From an uncultured Selenomonadales bacterium (GTDB taxonomy: Bacteria; Bacillota; Negativicutes; Selenomonadales; Selenomonadaceae), in contig CALFJE010000042.1 in NCBI GenBank assembly GCA_937877545.1, forward strand, positions 1-38,523: DNA of 38,523 nucleotides. Direction: 5' to 3'. The notes under the pieces were generated by a model that saw only the letters and a list, made by a program, of their open reading frames with translations, had not been told where the DNA came from and searched no databases. Positions 1 through 7,562 of this stretch are shown here, in pieces. A program made the translations under genes and the position numbers. Every line of letters starts with the position of its first letter. Position 1 is the stretch's first letter.

Positions 1-56
1 CCCTGTCGAATATGGCGGGCGATATGCAAGACGCCGTCGGGCAATTCAAATTCTAA
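1..56 (+). CDS. 3' end of a methyl-accepting chemotaxis protein (partial)
   Basis: The open frame entering from the left edge ends at the TAA at 54-56. Its last residues read SNMAGDMQDAVGQFKF. This matches the usual end of bacterial chemoreceptors, where a coiled-coil signalling domain closes with a MA-x-x-LQ-x-x-V-x-x-FK type tail. Only 17 residues are visible, so the ligand domain cannot be judged. The call rests on this tail alone. It fits the chemotaxis and c-di-GMP genes further on (4031-7562). Confidence 0.55.
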   Translation, partial: LSNMAGDMQDAVGQFKF

Positions 57-71
57 ACCCTAAATTATCTT

Positions 72-98
72 GTCGCCTGCCGGGCGACGTTTTTTTTT
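72..98 (+). terminator. Rho-independent terminator after the chemoreceptor
   Basis: GTCGCC (72-77) and GGCGAC (83-88) pair perfectly around a five-base loop and are followed by a G and a run of nine T. It separates the receptor gene from the AAA+ operon. Confidence 0.85.
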
Positions 99-115
99 GC
101 CGCGTGTGATAAAAT
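87..115 (+). promoter_or_regulatory. Probable promoter of the AAA+ operon
   Basis: TAAAAT at 110-115 is preceded by TGA, giving an extended -10 (TGnTAAAAT). The region 17 bases upstream (87-92, ACGTTT) is a poor -35, as expected for an extended -10 promoter. It lies directly after the terminator and 41 bases before the first start codon. Confidence 0.45.
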
Positions 116-156
116 CATTCCGAAAAATTTTCGCCAAATCAAAGGAGGCAGATTGA

Positions 157-1113
157 ATGATACCGTGGAAAAGGAAATCGCCCGACGCCGAGGAAAAGGC
201 TAAAGAAGCACTCAAGGCGTCGGAGCCGCCCAAGGAGCCGCCGATTGAATTTTTCCCCGAAGAACCGCGCTACTCGTTCGAGGAAATAATCCTGCCGCAG
301 TCGGTCAAGGACAAAATCCTCGACGTTGCCAACTACGCGGAAAACAGCAAGAAAGTTTTCGAGGAGTGGGGCTTGCAGACGGTCTATAAGCAGTCGCGGC
401 AAATCGGCATAAATCTTTACGGCGCACCCGGCACCGGCAAAACCATGGCAGCGCACGCCATTGCCAAGCACCTCGGCAGGAAAATCCTAATCGTCAACTA
501 CGCCGACATCGAATCCAAGTACGTCGGCGAGACGCCCAAAAATATCCGCAAGGCGTTTGAGGCGGCTAAGGCGTCGAACAGTATCCTGTTCTTCGACGAG
601 GCGGACGCTATCCTTAGCAAGCGCGTTACCAACATGACAAGCGCGAACGACGTAAGCGTCAACCAGACCCGCTCCGTTATGCTCATGCTCATGAACGATT
701 ATCAGGACTTCGTGATTTTCGCGACGAATTTTATTTCCAACTTCGACCCCGCGTTTATGCGCAGAATCTCAACACATATTGAGTTCAAACTCCCCGACCT
801 CGATTGCCGCAAGAAACTTTGGCGTCATTATATCCTGCCGACCATGCCCAACAATATCGACATCGACGAACTTGCCGAGAAATACGACGGTATCAGCGGC
901 TCCGACATTGCCAACGCGGTATTGATGGCGGCGTTCAAGGCGGCGCGTCAAAATGCCGAGCTGGTTGATAAAAGTTTGGTCGCCGAGGCGATTGAAAGCA
1001 CTTTGGCGAGCCGCGAGGCTAACAGCGGCATGAAGGTCACCGTCCGCAAAGCCACGCCCGAAGAGGTCAAGGAGATTATGGCTGAGCAACAAAAGGAGGG
1101 CTTTACAAAATGA
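157..1113 (+). CDS. AAA+ ATPase of the classical (spastin/Vps4/FtsH-like) clade
   Basis: This 318-residue protein has one complete AAA module. The Walker A motif GAPGTGKT is at residues 89-96 and Walker B ILFFDEAD at 143-150. A YVG pore-loop signature follows at 122-124. Sensor 1 is at N191, and the second region of homology ends in the arginine finger pair R202-R203. The first 45 residues are charged and proline-rich with no membrane segment. Such ATPases form hexamers that thread or remodel proteins; the target here is unknown. The start is fixed by AAAGGAGG at 141-148, 8 bases before ATG. The stop overlaps the next gene (ATGA), so the two are translationally coupled. Its C-terminus (VRKATPEEVKEIMAEQQKE) aligns without gaps, though weakly, with the shared tail of the small proteins downstream. 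No protease domain is visible. Confidence 0.85.
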   Translation: MIPWKRKSPDAEEKAKEALKASEPPKEPPIEFFPEEPRYSFEEIILPQSVKDKILDVANYAENSKKVFEEWGLQTVYKQSRQIGINLYGAPGTGKTMAAHAIAKHLGRKILIVNYADIESKYVGETPKNIRKAFEAAKASNSILFFDEADAILSKRVTNMTSANDVSVNQTRSVMLMLMNDYQDFVIFATNFISNFDPAFMRRISTHIEFKLPDLDCRKKLWRHYILPTMPNNIDIDELAEKYDGISGSDIANAVLMAAFKAARQNAELVDKSLVAEAIESTLASREANSGMKVTVRKATPEEVKEIMAEQQKEGFTK

Positions 1114-1283
1114 TTCCGTATATTTTGGTGGGGGGCGCGGTTCTTGCCGCCGGTATTTTGCTCAGCGATTCGGATGAATCGGACAGGGAAGACTTTACGG
1201 AAGATAATGTGCGCAAGGTGCCCGAAAGAGACGTTCCCGCCGACATTCGCAGGCAGGCAAAAAAGAATTCGAGACGGTCTTAA
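1110..1283 (+). CDS. 57-residue membrane-anchored small protein with VPADI tail
   Basis: This short gene starts at the ATG overlapping the stop of the AAA+ ATPase gene. The AAAGGAGG at 1092-1099 serves as its ribosome binding site. Residues 3-19 form one hydrophobic helix (YILVGGAVLAAGILL), followed by an acidic stretch and a basic C-terminal tail, RDVPADIRRQAKK. The same tail recurs in the next two genes. It looks like a single-pass inner-membrane peptide with the tail in the cytoplasm. I do not recognise a family. The tight coupling suggests that it works with the ATPase, perhaps as adaptor, anchor or substrate; this is inference. Confidence 0.65.
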   Translation: MIPYILVGGAVLAAGILLSDSDESDREDFTEDNVRKVPERDVPADIRRQAKKNSRRS

Positions 1284-1317
1284 AGACACTTGCAAACAAA
1301 AAGGAGGATTGTGTAAA

Positions 1318-1500
1318 ATGACGCATGTGTTGATGCCCGAATTCGAGCTTACCAACGAAATTCGCGAAAGACTTAATGAAACTCAAATTCGCGAAAATAC
1401 CAATGAAACCCTCGACCCGTTTGAAGGTCGTCGCATTTCGGCAAAGGAAGTGCCCGCCGACATTCGCAGGCAGGCGCGGAAGGATAGGAAAGTCAAATAA
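1318..1500 (+). CDS. 60-residue soluble small protein with VPADI tail
   Basis: Start chosen at ATG 1318, which has AAGGAGG at 1301-1307 with a 10-base gap; the frame stays open further upstream but without a better start. The protein is polar and has no membrane segment. It carries an asparagine- and glutamate-rich middle with two similar blocks (TNEIRERLNET and TQIRENTNET), then the tail ISAKEVPADIRRQARK. The tail is nearly identical to that of the previous gene. Family unknown. It lies 34 bases after the preceding small gene in the same operon. Confidence 0.65.
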   Translation: MTHVLMPEFELTNEIRERLNETQIRENTNETLDPFEGRRISAKEVPADIRRQARKDRKVK

Positions 1501-1519
1501 ATTTTTAAGGAGTGATTGT

Positions 1520-1867
1520 ATGTTACCTGCTTGGATACTTGCATTGTTAATCGGCGGTGCGCTGGTCGTCGCCTATTGGGACGAAATTGTTGACTGGGCA
1601 ACCAAATTTTTCAACGCGTTCAAAGAGTGGTTTGCCGCTCATTTCCCGCGCCTTACCCACTACGTCAAAGTTTTCATTGAGAAGCTCCGGGGCGACCGCG
1701 CTACCGTGAAATGCAATTCCTATTATCAAGAGAACGAAGATTGGTTCGTCAAAGAGGGCGTGAAACAAATTTCCGCGAGCGAAGTGCCCGCCGATATTCT
1801 TGCTCAAGCCAAAGCGACGAAAGATAAAGCAGATATTACGTTGCCGATGTTGGGGCGGACGATGTGA
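1520..1867 (+). CDS. 115-residue membrane-anchored protein with VPADI motif
   Basis: ATG at 1520 follows AAGGAGTG (1507-1514). Residues 3-19 are a hydrophobic helix, followed by an amphipathic aromatic region (residues 20-60, many W, F and K) and a polar domain. Near the end lies ISASEVPADILAQAKA, the same motif as in the two preceding genes, here followed by about 19 further residues. The layout (one N-terminal membrane helix, motif toward the C-terminus) parallels the 57-residue protein. No known family recognised. It is the fourth gene of the AAA+ operon. Confidence 0.65.
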   Translation: MLPAWILALLIGGALVVAYWDEIVDWATKFFNAFKEWFAAHFPRLTHYVKVFIEKLRGDRATVKCNSYYQENEDWFVKEGVKQISASEVPADILAQAKATKDKADITLPMLGRTM

Positions 1868-1887
1868 TTTTTCGGAGGTGACAGACC

Positions 1888-2283
1888 TTGAGCGATAAAA
1901 CGAGTATCGGCGACGCGTTTCGCAAAATCTTTGAGGATTTGGTGCTGGTAACCTTAGAGGACTTTCAGCGCGTTTGCAGCCGAATGGTTTACAAAACCAT
2001 CTTTGAAGCGGAAAGTACCGGCGAGCGCAAATACGTCGGCGGCGAATTGGTCTTCGAGTGCGTCGACGATAAAAATTTCACGTGCAGTTACGCTCTGTAT
2101 TTTCAAGATAGCGCGGGCAATTTTTTCAAGGAGTCGGCCAAGACGGGCAACCTCAAACTTTCCACGTTGGCGACGGATTTCCGCGAGGAGATTATCGCCA
2201 ATAAAATCCTCAAGTTTGAAATACCCGCCCCCGACGACGAAGCGCGTGCTCAATACGAATTTGAAGAAAGCAACCGGAAATAA
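1888..2283 (+). CDS. Hypothetical protein, last gene of the AAA+ operon
   Basis: The start is TTG at 1888, supported by GGAGGTGA at 1873-1880 with a 7-base gap; no ATG lies nearby. The 131-residue product is acidic and soluble, without signal peptide or membrane helix. Its middle looks like a small alpha/beta fold (YVGGELVFECVDDKNFTCSY). Toward the end EIPAPDDEARAQ is faintly similar to the VPADI tail of its neighbours, but too weak to call the same motif. Function unknown. A terminator follows 25 bases after the stop. Confidence 0.6.
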   Translation: MSDKTSIGDAFRKIFEDLVLVTLEDFQRVCSRMVYKTIFEAESTGERKYVGGELVFECVDDKNFTCSYALYFQDSAGNFFKESAKTGNLKLSTLATDFREEIIANKILKFEIPAPDDEARAQYEFEESNRK

Positions 2284-2307
2284 ATCTGCGCGGCTTTAAA
2301 ATTTTTC

Positions 2308-2331
2308 CCGACTTCGGTCGGATTTTTTTTT
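2308..2331 (+). terminator. Rho-independent terminator of the AAA+ operon
   Basis: CCGAC (2308-2312), a TTCG tetraloop and GTCGG (2317-2321) are followed by A and nine T. Confidence 0.85.
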
Positions 2332-2358
2332 GTGATTTGCAACGATACCTGCTATAAT
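2330..2358 (+). promoter_or_regulatory. Promoter of the NhaC-type antiporter gene
   Basis: TTGTGA (2330-2335), a 17-base spacer and TATAAT (2353-2358). The spacer ends in TGC, giving an extended -10. The -35 box begins inside the T-run of the preceding terminator. Confidence 0.65.
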
Positions 2359-2397
2359 CGGCGCGGCATAAGCTAAACAAAACCAAAGGAGGCATTT

Positions 2398-3915
2398 TTG
2401 CTGATGGAAAATTCTGCGTTGTCAATGCTGCCGCCGATAATCACGATAATCCTCGCGCTGTTGACGAAGGAAGTTTACATGTCGCTGATAATCGGAATAT
2501 TTTCGGGCGCATTGCTGTTCACGGGCGGCAACTTTTTGGAGTCAATCGTGACGCTGTTCGGGATAATGGAGGCGAAAGTCGGCGGCAACGTCAATATTTT
2601 GGTCTTCCTGGTTATCCTTGGAATATTGGTGGCGGCGATAAGCAAGTCGGGCGCAACACGCGCTTACGGCGAATGGGCGCGTTCTGTTATATCGGGCAAA
2701 CGCTCCGCCCTCGGATTGACGGCTTTTCTGGGCATGTTGATTTTTATCGACGACTATTTTAACTGCCTGACCGTCGGCACGATTATGCGCCCCGTCACCG
2801 ATAAGTTTAAAATCGCCCGCGCCAAGCTCGCCTACATAATCGACGCGACGGCGGCTCCGATTTGCATTATCGCGCCCGTATCCAGTTGGGCGGCGGCTGT
2901 CGGTTCTTCACTGCCCGAAGGCGCGGACATTGACGGCTTCGCGCTCTTTATCGAGACGATACCTTTCAACCTCTACGCTATCCTCACGATGATTTTCATG
3001 GCGTTTATAATTTTGACGGGCAGAGACTTCGCAACCATGGGCGCGACCGTCCGCAAGAATAATGCGCACTTTGAAATTCCCGCCGAATACAAGGACAACG
3101 CCGCCGAGGAACAAGTCAAGGGCGGCAACGGCAGAATTTTCGACCTCGTGCTCCCGCTGATTGTGCTTATCGCCGCGTGTATTTACGGCATGTTGTACAC
3201 CGGCGGCTTCAACGACGGCGCAAGCATTTCCGACGCCTTCGCCGATTGCGACGCCTCCAAAGGCTTGGTTATAGGCTCGTTCTGCGCGTTCGTGTTTACC
3301 GCTTTGCTTTACCTGCCGCGCCGCGTCGTCAGCTTTACAAACTTCTGCGAATGCTTCGGGCAAGGCTTCAAGGCTATGGTGCCCGCGATTTTTATCCTCT
3401 GCCTCGCCTGGACGCTGTCGGGCATTTGCGGCGAAGATTATCTTAACCTCGGCGGCTACGTCGGCAACATCGTCCACGAAAACGCCTCGCTCGCCGTGTT
3501 CCTGCCAATGATTTTCTTCCTCGTGGCGATTGGGCTTGCCTTCGCGACCGGTACCAGTTGGGGAACGTTCGGCATTTTGATTCCCATTGCCGTCGCCGTG
3601 ATTCACTTGACGCCCGAAACTTACAATATGCTGGTGCTTTGCGTGGCGGCTATCCTGTCGGGCGCGGTCGGCGGAGATCACGCCTCGCCCATTTCCGATA
3701 CCACCATCCTTGCCTCGGCGGGCGCACAATGTCATCATATCGACCACGTTTCCACGCAGGTTCCCTACGTCTTGACGGTTTCGGCGTGCTGTGTAGTCGG
3801 CTACCTCGTTGACGGCTTTACGCAAAACGGCTGGTTCGGTCTCGGAGCCGCCATTGCCTGCCTTGCCGTCGTGATGATTATCGTCCGCGCCAGAGTCCCC
3901 GCCTCTGACGTTTAA
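2398..3915 (+). CDS. NhaC-family Na+/H+ antiporter
   Basis: This integral membrane protein of about 505 residues has at least ten hydrophobic segments and the look of the NhaC/MleN-type antiporter family. Family-type stretches include FIDDYFNCLTVGTIMRP near residue 117, GTSWGTFGI near 385 and GDHASPISDTTI near 425. Members exchange Na+ for H+ or a coupled organic acid across the cytoplasmic membrane. The substrate cannot be told from sequence. AAAGGAGG at 2385-2392 is 5 bases from TTG 2398 and 11 from ATG 2404, so either start is possible. It is monocistronic, with its own promoter, and is followed by a heptamer repeat hairpin. Confidence 0.85.
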   Translation: MLMENSALSMLPPIITIILALLTKEVYMSLIIGIFSGALLFTGGNFLESIVTLFGIMEAKVGGNVNILVFLVILGILVAAISKSGATRAYGEWARSVISGKRSALGLTAFLGMLIFIDDYFNCLTVGTIMRPVTDKFKIARAKLAYIIDATAAPICIIAPVSSWAAAVGSSLPEGADIDGFALFIETIPFNLYAILTMIFMAFIILTGRDFATMGATVRKNNAHFEIPAEYKDNAAEEQVKGGNGRIFDLVLPLIVLIAACIYGMLYTGGFNDGASISDAFADCDASKGLVIGSFCAFVFTALLYLPRRVVSFTNFCECFGQGFKAMVPAIFILCLAWTLSGICGEDYLNLGGYVGNIVHENASLAVFLPMIFFLVAIGLAFATGTSWGTFGILIPIAVAVIHLTPETYNMLVLCVAAILSGAVGGDHASPISDTTILASAGAQCHHIDHVSTQVPYVLTVSACCVVGYLVDGFTQNGWFGLGAAIACLAVVMIIVRARVPASDV

Positions 3916-4012
3916 TAATTAGGGATTAGGAACTAGGAATTAGGAATTAGGAATTAGGAACTAGGAACTAGTCCCTGAATCCTGAATCCTGATTCCTGAT
4001 TCCTGATTCCTA
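3916..4012. repeat. Heptamer tandem array with facing complementary array
   Basis: Directly after the antiporter stop codon come about eight units of the type ATTAGGA / ACTAGGA (3916-3969). These are followed by about six units of the complementary type TCCTGAT / TCCTGAA (3972-4010). The two halves can fold into one long hairpin with G-T pairs. Related arrays lie at 5724, 19700 and 23794. Confidence 0.9.
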
Positions 4013-4030
4013 CCCCAACGGAGTGATACC

Positions 4031-5677
4031 ATGATTGAACATCGCAAGATTCTCGACGACCTGTTTAACGCTTGCATGATTATCGGGCGCGGCAATTACG
4101 TCACGGTTTTCGACGTTAAGGGCAAAGTGACGCGCTTCAGCCCCGCCGTCGCGGAAATGTTCGACTTGCCCGGCGAATACATTCCCACCGCCGACATTGA
4201 GTGGGGCAACTACGTGCACCCCGAAGACGCCCTTAAATATACGCGGACAATGAAAGCCCTCCTCAGCGGCGAATCGGCGGGCTACGACTTGACGTATCGC
4301 ACGCGCCTCAAGGACGGCTCCTATACTGTCTTGCGCTATATCGGCTCGACGATTTTTGACGACGACGGCAAGCCCGACATTATCTGCGGCGTGATTATCA
4401 ACGAGGGCTTGACCGAGAGCATCGACTCAATTACGCTCCTGCGCAACCAATATGGTTTTTTCCGCGACCTGGTTGCCGCCGGCGAGCTTAAACGTAATTG
4501 CGTGGCGGTGTTGTGCGGTATCAATCGCATGAACGACATAAACGCCGAGCACGGCTACGCGTTCGGCAACAGCGTCTTGCAACAGGCGGGTTGGCTCCTC
4601 CAAGAGGCGGTCGGGCAGGACGGCACCGTCTACCGCATGAACGGCGCGAAGTTCGCTTTCCTTACCGAGAGCCTTTCACCTGAAGAGGTTGCCGTAAGAT
4701 ATGAAAAACTCCGTCGAGCCGCGCAGTCGGGTTTGCCCGTCGAGAACGTTCGCCAAGTCCTGTCGATTAACGGCGGCATGACAACCTTTGCGGGCGGGGC
4801 TTATGACGAGCGCACAATCTTTGCGAGCCTGAACTTTGCCTACAACGAATCGAAGTACTATCACAACGGCAAGCTGGTCAACTACAACGGCGCGATTGGC
4901 ATGAATACGCATGAATCGTTGGAGTTGCTGGCGGAGGTGCGCGATTGCATTTTATTGGACTGCGAAAATTTTTCCCTGCGCTATCAGCCCGTGTTCGACG
5001 CCAAAACCGAGCAGCTTGTTTCAATGGAGGCGTTGTTGTGTTGGCGGAGCAAACGTTTCGGCGACGTACCGCCGTCGGCTTATGTGCCGGTGATTGAACG
5101 CGATTATCTGTTCGAGGAGCTGGGCTATTGGATATTGCGTCGGGCAATGGAAGACGGGCGCAAGCTTTTGCAAATGAAACCCGACATGATGTTGAACGTG
5201 AACATATCGCCCGCGCAGATTGTGGACGATTTCCTGTTCGAGGAGGTCGAAAAGATTTCAAAGTCGGTGGGTTTCCCGCTTAAGAATCTTTGCTTCGAGC
5301 TGACGCAGAGTTGTCGCTTGATTGAGCCTGACATATTGCGTCGAATCGTCCGCGCCCTCAAGCGCAAGGGAATTCTCTGCCTGATTGACGACTTCGGCAG
5401 CGGCGTGGCGTCGATTGACTTTTTGCGCGACCTCACGCCCGATTTTATCAAGCTGGAGCGCGATTACATCTTGCACATAAAGGACAGACCGGGCAACTTG
5501 CAAATCGTTCAGCACCTGTCGAAGTTGGCGGTGGATTTGGGCACGCGGGTTTGTTTGAAGGGCATAGAGGACGCGGAGATATTGGCGGCGACGCGGAGTT
5601 TGCCGATAACGAACGTGCAGGGCAACTACTATTCCGAGGCGATAACGCTCGACGAAATTATCAAGCGGTTTGTGTAA
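4031..5677 (+). CDS. PAS / degenerate GGDEF / EAL protein, probable c-di-GMP phosphodiesterase
   Basis: The 548 residues hold an N-terminal PAS sensor (about 18-125), a GGDEF domain whose signature has decayed to NGAKF (204-208), and an EAL domain from about 300. The EAL site keeps the metal- and substrate-binding set: E333 of EALL, the N of NVNISP, the first E of ELT, DD of DDFGSG, K of IKLE, E of GIED and Q of VQG. In the ELTE motif the last Glu is Gln (ELTQ), which may affect dimer-dependent control. It should therefore hydrolyse c-di-GMP, with the dead GGDEF domain as a regulatory input. It is cytosolic, with no membrane segment. Start at ATG 4031 behind GGAGTGA (4020-4026). It converges on the diguanylate cyclase gene at 5753. 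Confidence 0.88.
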   Translation: MIEHRKILDDLFNACMIIGRGNYVTVFDVKGKVTRFSPAVAEMFDLPGEYIPTADIEWGNYVHPEDALKYTRTMKALLSGESAGYDLTYRTRLKDGSYTVLRYIGSTIFDDDGKPDIICGVIINEGLTESIDSITLLRNQYGFFRDLVAAGELKRNCVAVLCGINRMNDINAEHGYAFGNSVLQQAGWLLQEAVGQDGTVYRMNGAKFAFLTESLSPEEVAVRYEKLRRAAQSGLPVENVRQVLSINGGMTTFAGGAYDERTIFASLNFAYNESKYYHNGKLVNYNGAIGMNTHESLELLAEVRDCILLDCENFSLRYQPVFDAKTEQLVSMEALLCWRSKRFGDVPPSAYVPVIERDYLFEELGYWILRRAMEDGRKLLQMKPDMMLNVNISPAQIVDDFLFEEVEKISKSVGFPLKNLCFELTQSCRLIEPDILRRIVRALKRKGILCLIDDFGSGVASIDFLRDLTPDFIKLERDYILHIKDRPGNLQIVQHLSKLAVDLGTRVCLKGIEDAEILAATRSLPITNVQGNYYSEAITLDEIIKRFV

Positions 5678-5684
5678 AAAAATT

Positions 5685-5719
5685 GGCGACGAACTTGTAA
5701 GAGTCCGCCGCCGTTTTTT
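5685..5719 (+). terminator. Terminator between convergent c-di-GMP genes
   Basis: GGCGACGAACT (5685-5695) pairs with AGTCCGCCGCC (5702-5712) with two mismatches and is followed by a T-run. An A-run upstream suggests that it may work in both directions. Confidence 0.65.
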
Positions 5720-5723
5720 ATTC

Positions 5724-5755
5724 TCTAATTCCTAATTCCTAATTCCTAATCCCTA
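5724..5755. repeat. Heptamer array (CCTAATT)n
   Basis: About four and a half units of CTAATTC / CTAATCC. The last CTA (5753-5755) is the complement of the TAG stop codon of the minus-strand diguanylate cyclase gene. Confidence 0.88.
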
Positions 5756-7066
5756 ACTGTCAAGCACTGCCCACTCGTGCGTGAAGTAGAAATTTTTGCT
5801 GTCGGGGAGCTTGCCCCAATTTTCAATGACGCGAGCCAGGGCGCGAGTAACGTCGTGATGTCCGTCGGTATTGGTCAGCAGGACGAGGAATTGATTGGAG
5901 CCGTTCTGCGAAACAATATCGCCGCGCCGAAAGGTATCGTGCAGACATTCGATAAAATGTTCGCCCGCCTGTTTGAGCGGAACTTTTTCGCCGTCGGCGG
6001 TGCGCTTGAGCGCGAGGAGCACAATGCAAATCGTCTTGCCGTAACCTGCGCGGGTGCGCTTGATAAAGCGGTAAATGATACGGAAACTCTCGAAGGGAAT
6101 AACGTATGCGCCCGGCTCCTTGTTGCGTTCGGCAAGAATCATCTCAATCTGCGCGAGGGTGGCGACAGTCTCGACGTTTTCTTCGGGGGCGTCCTCGTTG
6201 AAAATGTTATAGCCGTGCTTGCCGTTCTGCTTGACGATGTAGAGGGCTTTGTCCGCCTTTTTGTACAGCTCGACAAAATCGGTACCGGCTTGCGGAACCA
6301 ATACGCAACCGATAGACGCGCCCAGCGGAATGTTCATATCCTCGCCCATCAATTTTTTGGCAGCCTCGGTGATTTTTTCGTTAATGAACTGCGTTTTGGC
6401 GGCAATGGCGGCTTCTTCGTGGACGCCGTGACAAAAGGCAACAAATTCGTCGCCGCCCATACGCCCGATTAAATCGGAGGAGTGCATGGTAGCGCGGAGA
6501 ATGTCGGCGAAGGCAATAAGAATTTTATCGCCCATGGCGTGCCCGTGAATGTCGTTGACGAGCTTAAAGCTGTCCAGGTCAATCATCATAAGCGAGCCGT
6601 GCGACTTCTTGCAAATTTTTTTAAGCTCCTCCTCGGAAGAGCCTTTATTGAACAGCCCCGTAAGGGCGTCGGTCGTGGAGGTTTTGGTCAGGTCTTGAAT
6701 TTCGTCGACGGTGCGCAGGATATTGGCGACGCGGCGCAGGAGCACGTCGGGCTGAAAGGGCTTGTGAATAAAATCCATTGCGCCGTTATCGAAGCCCTTG
6801 CTTTCGACGTCCTCGCTCTTATCCGCCGTCATGAACATGAACGGGATTTTTTTATGGAATTCGTTTTGCAAGGAGATTTGGAATTCGTAACCGGTCATGC
6901 CGGGCATACGAAAATCGGACAGCACCATATCGGGCTTTTCCTTGCGATAGACCTCCATTGCCTCCTTAGCCGACGCCGCGCAAAAGGTTTCGTATTGTCC
7001 CTCCAGCATGAACGCGGTCATCTCACGCAGGACGTCCACATCGTCAACTATTAAAATTTTTTTCAT
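5753..7066 (-). CDS. Response regulator with diguanylate cyclase (REC-GGDEF-degenerate GGDEF)
   Basis: The 437-residue protein begins with a receiver domain: acidic pair D8-D9, phosphoacceptor D51 in VLSDFRMPG, K102 in HKPF. An intact GGDEF follows (204-208, RMGGDEF), predicted to make c-di-GMP when the receiver is phosphorylated. The usual inhibitory RxxD site before GGDEF is not present (HSSD instead). Residues about 320-437 look like a second, decayed GGDEF domain (NGSNQF at 388-393). The start is ATG at 7066 because AGGAGGTG sits 6 bases upstream; an upstream GTG/ATG in the frame has no such site. It lies 28 bases after cheX in one operon. Confidence 0.88.
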   Translation of the reverse strand: MKKILIVDDVDVLREMTAFMLEGQYETFCAASAKEAMEVYRKEKPDMVLSDFRMPGMTGYEFQISLQNEFHKKIPFMFMTADKSEDVESKGFDNGAMDFIHKPFQPDVLLRRVANILRTVDEIQDLTKTSTTDALTGLFNKGSSEEELKKICKKSHGSLMMIDLDSFKLVNDIHGHAMGDKILIAFADILRATMHSSDLIGRMGGDEFVAFCHGVHEEAAIAAKTQFINEKITEAAKKLMGEDMNIPLGASIGCVLVPQAGTDFVELYKKADKALYIVKQNGKHGYNIFNEDAPEENVETVATLAQIEMILAERNKEPGAYVIPFESFRIIYRFIKRTRAGYGKTICIVLLALKRTADGEKVPLKQAGEHFIECLHDTFRRGDIVSQNGSNQFLVLLTNTDGHHDVTRALARVIENWGKLPDSKNFYFTHEWAVLDS

Positions 7067-7094
7067 TGCGAGCACCTCCTGCGATTGACGTGTT

Positions 7095-7562
7095 TTAAGC
7101 CTCGCGGTCGACGGCAAGGGCTATGTCTATGCGGTTGCCGCCCACTTCCATTTCCACGTTAAGATAATGCGTATCGCTGATTTTAATGGTGTGGTCTTCC
7201 TCGATTATCAATTCGGGCGTGGTTATGTCCACGTCAACGCCCATTTTGGAAAAGCCCATTGCGGCGTGCGCCGTCAACATGTTTGACATTTCGCGAAGGG
7301 CACTTTGCGCCATCTCATTAAATTTGGTGACCGGCACCCCGAACATCATTGTTGACGCTATGTATCGCGCCGTGTCCGCCGTCATGTTGTAAATTACTTT
7401 TCCATGCATTTGCCGCGTAAAGCCGACCGTAAGCGTTACCCCGTTGCTTATGACGTTTCTGTCTTGCAAGTAAACTCTCAGCCGTCTGGGCATAGGGAAA
7501 CCCATTTGCGGCATAACATCCATGAATGCATCTATTATCGGGTTTACCAGTTTTGCATCCAC
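7095..7562 (-). CDS. cheX: CheX-family chemotaxis phosphatase
   Basis: This protein of 155 residues has the CheC/CheX-type fold pattern. The catalytic signature is SALREMSNML, with E91 and N94 in the E-x-x-N spacing that removes phosphate from CheY-P. The family acts as a CheY phosphatase in chemotaxis. Here it precedes a receiver-diguanylate cyclase gene by 28 bases, so it may dephosphorylate that receiver instead; this is inference. Start is GTG at 7562, behind AGGGAG. No other chemotaxis gene is next to it apart from the receptor tail at the left edge. Confidence 0.8.
   Translation of the reverse strand: MDAKLVNPIIDAFMDVMPQMGFPMPRRLRVYLQDRNVISNGVTLTVGFTRQMHGKVIYNMTADTARYIASTMMFGVPVTKFNEMAQSALREMSNMLTAHAAMGFSKMGVDVDITTPELIIEEDHTIKISDTHYLNVEMEVGGNRIDIALAVDREA

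Noticed and set aside
2908..3825. A 305-codon open frame on the minus strand opposite the antiporter gene
   Set aside because: The plus strand encodes a clear membrane transporter. The minus frame has no ribosome binding site and a low-complexity, His/Arg-rich product typical of antisense reading in GC-biased codons.
3916..4012. CRISPR array
   Set aside because: Units are seven bases with no spacers, and no cas gene is near.
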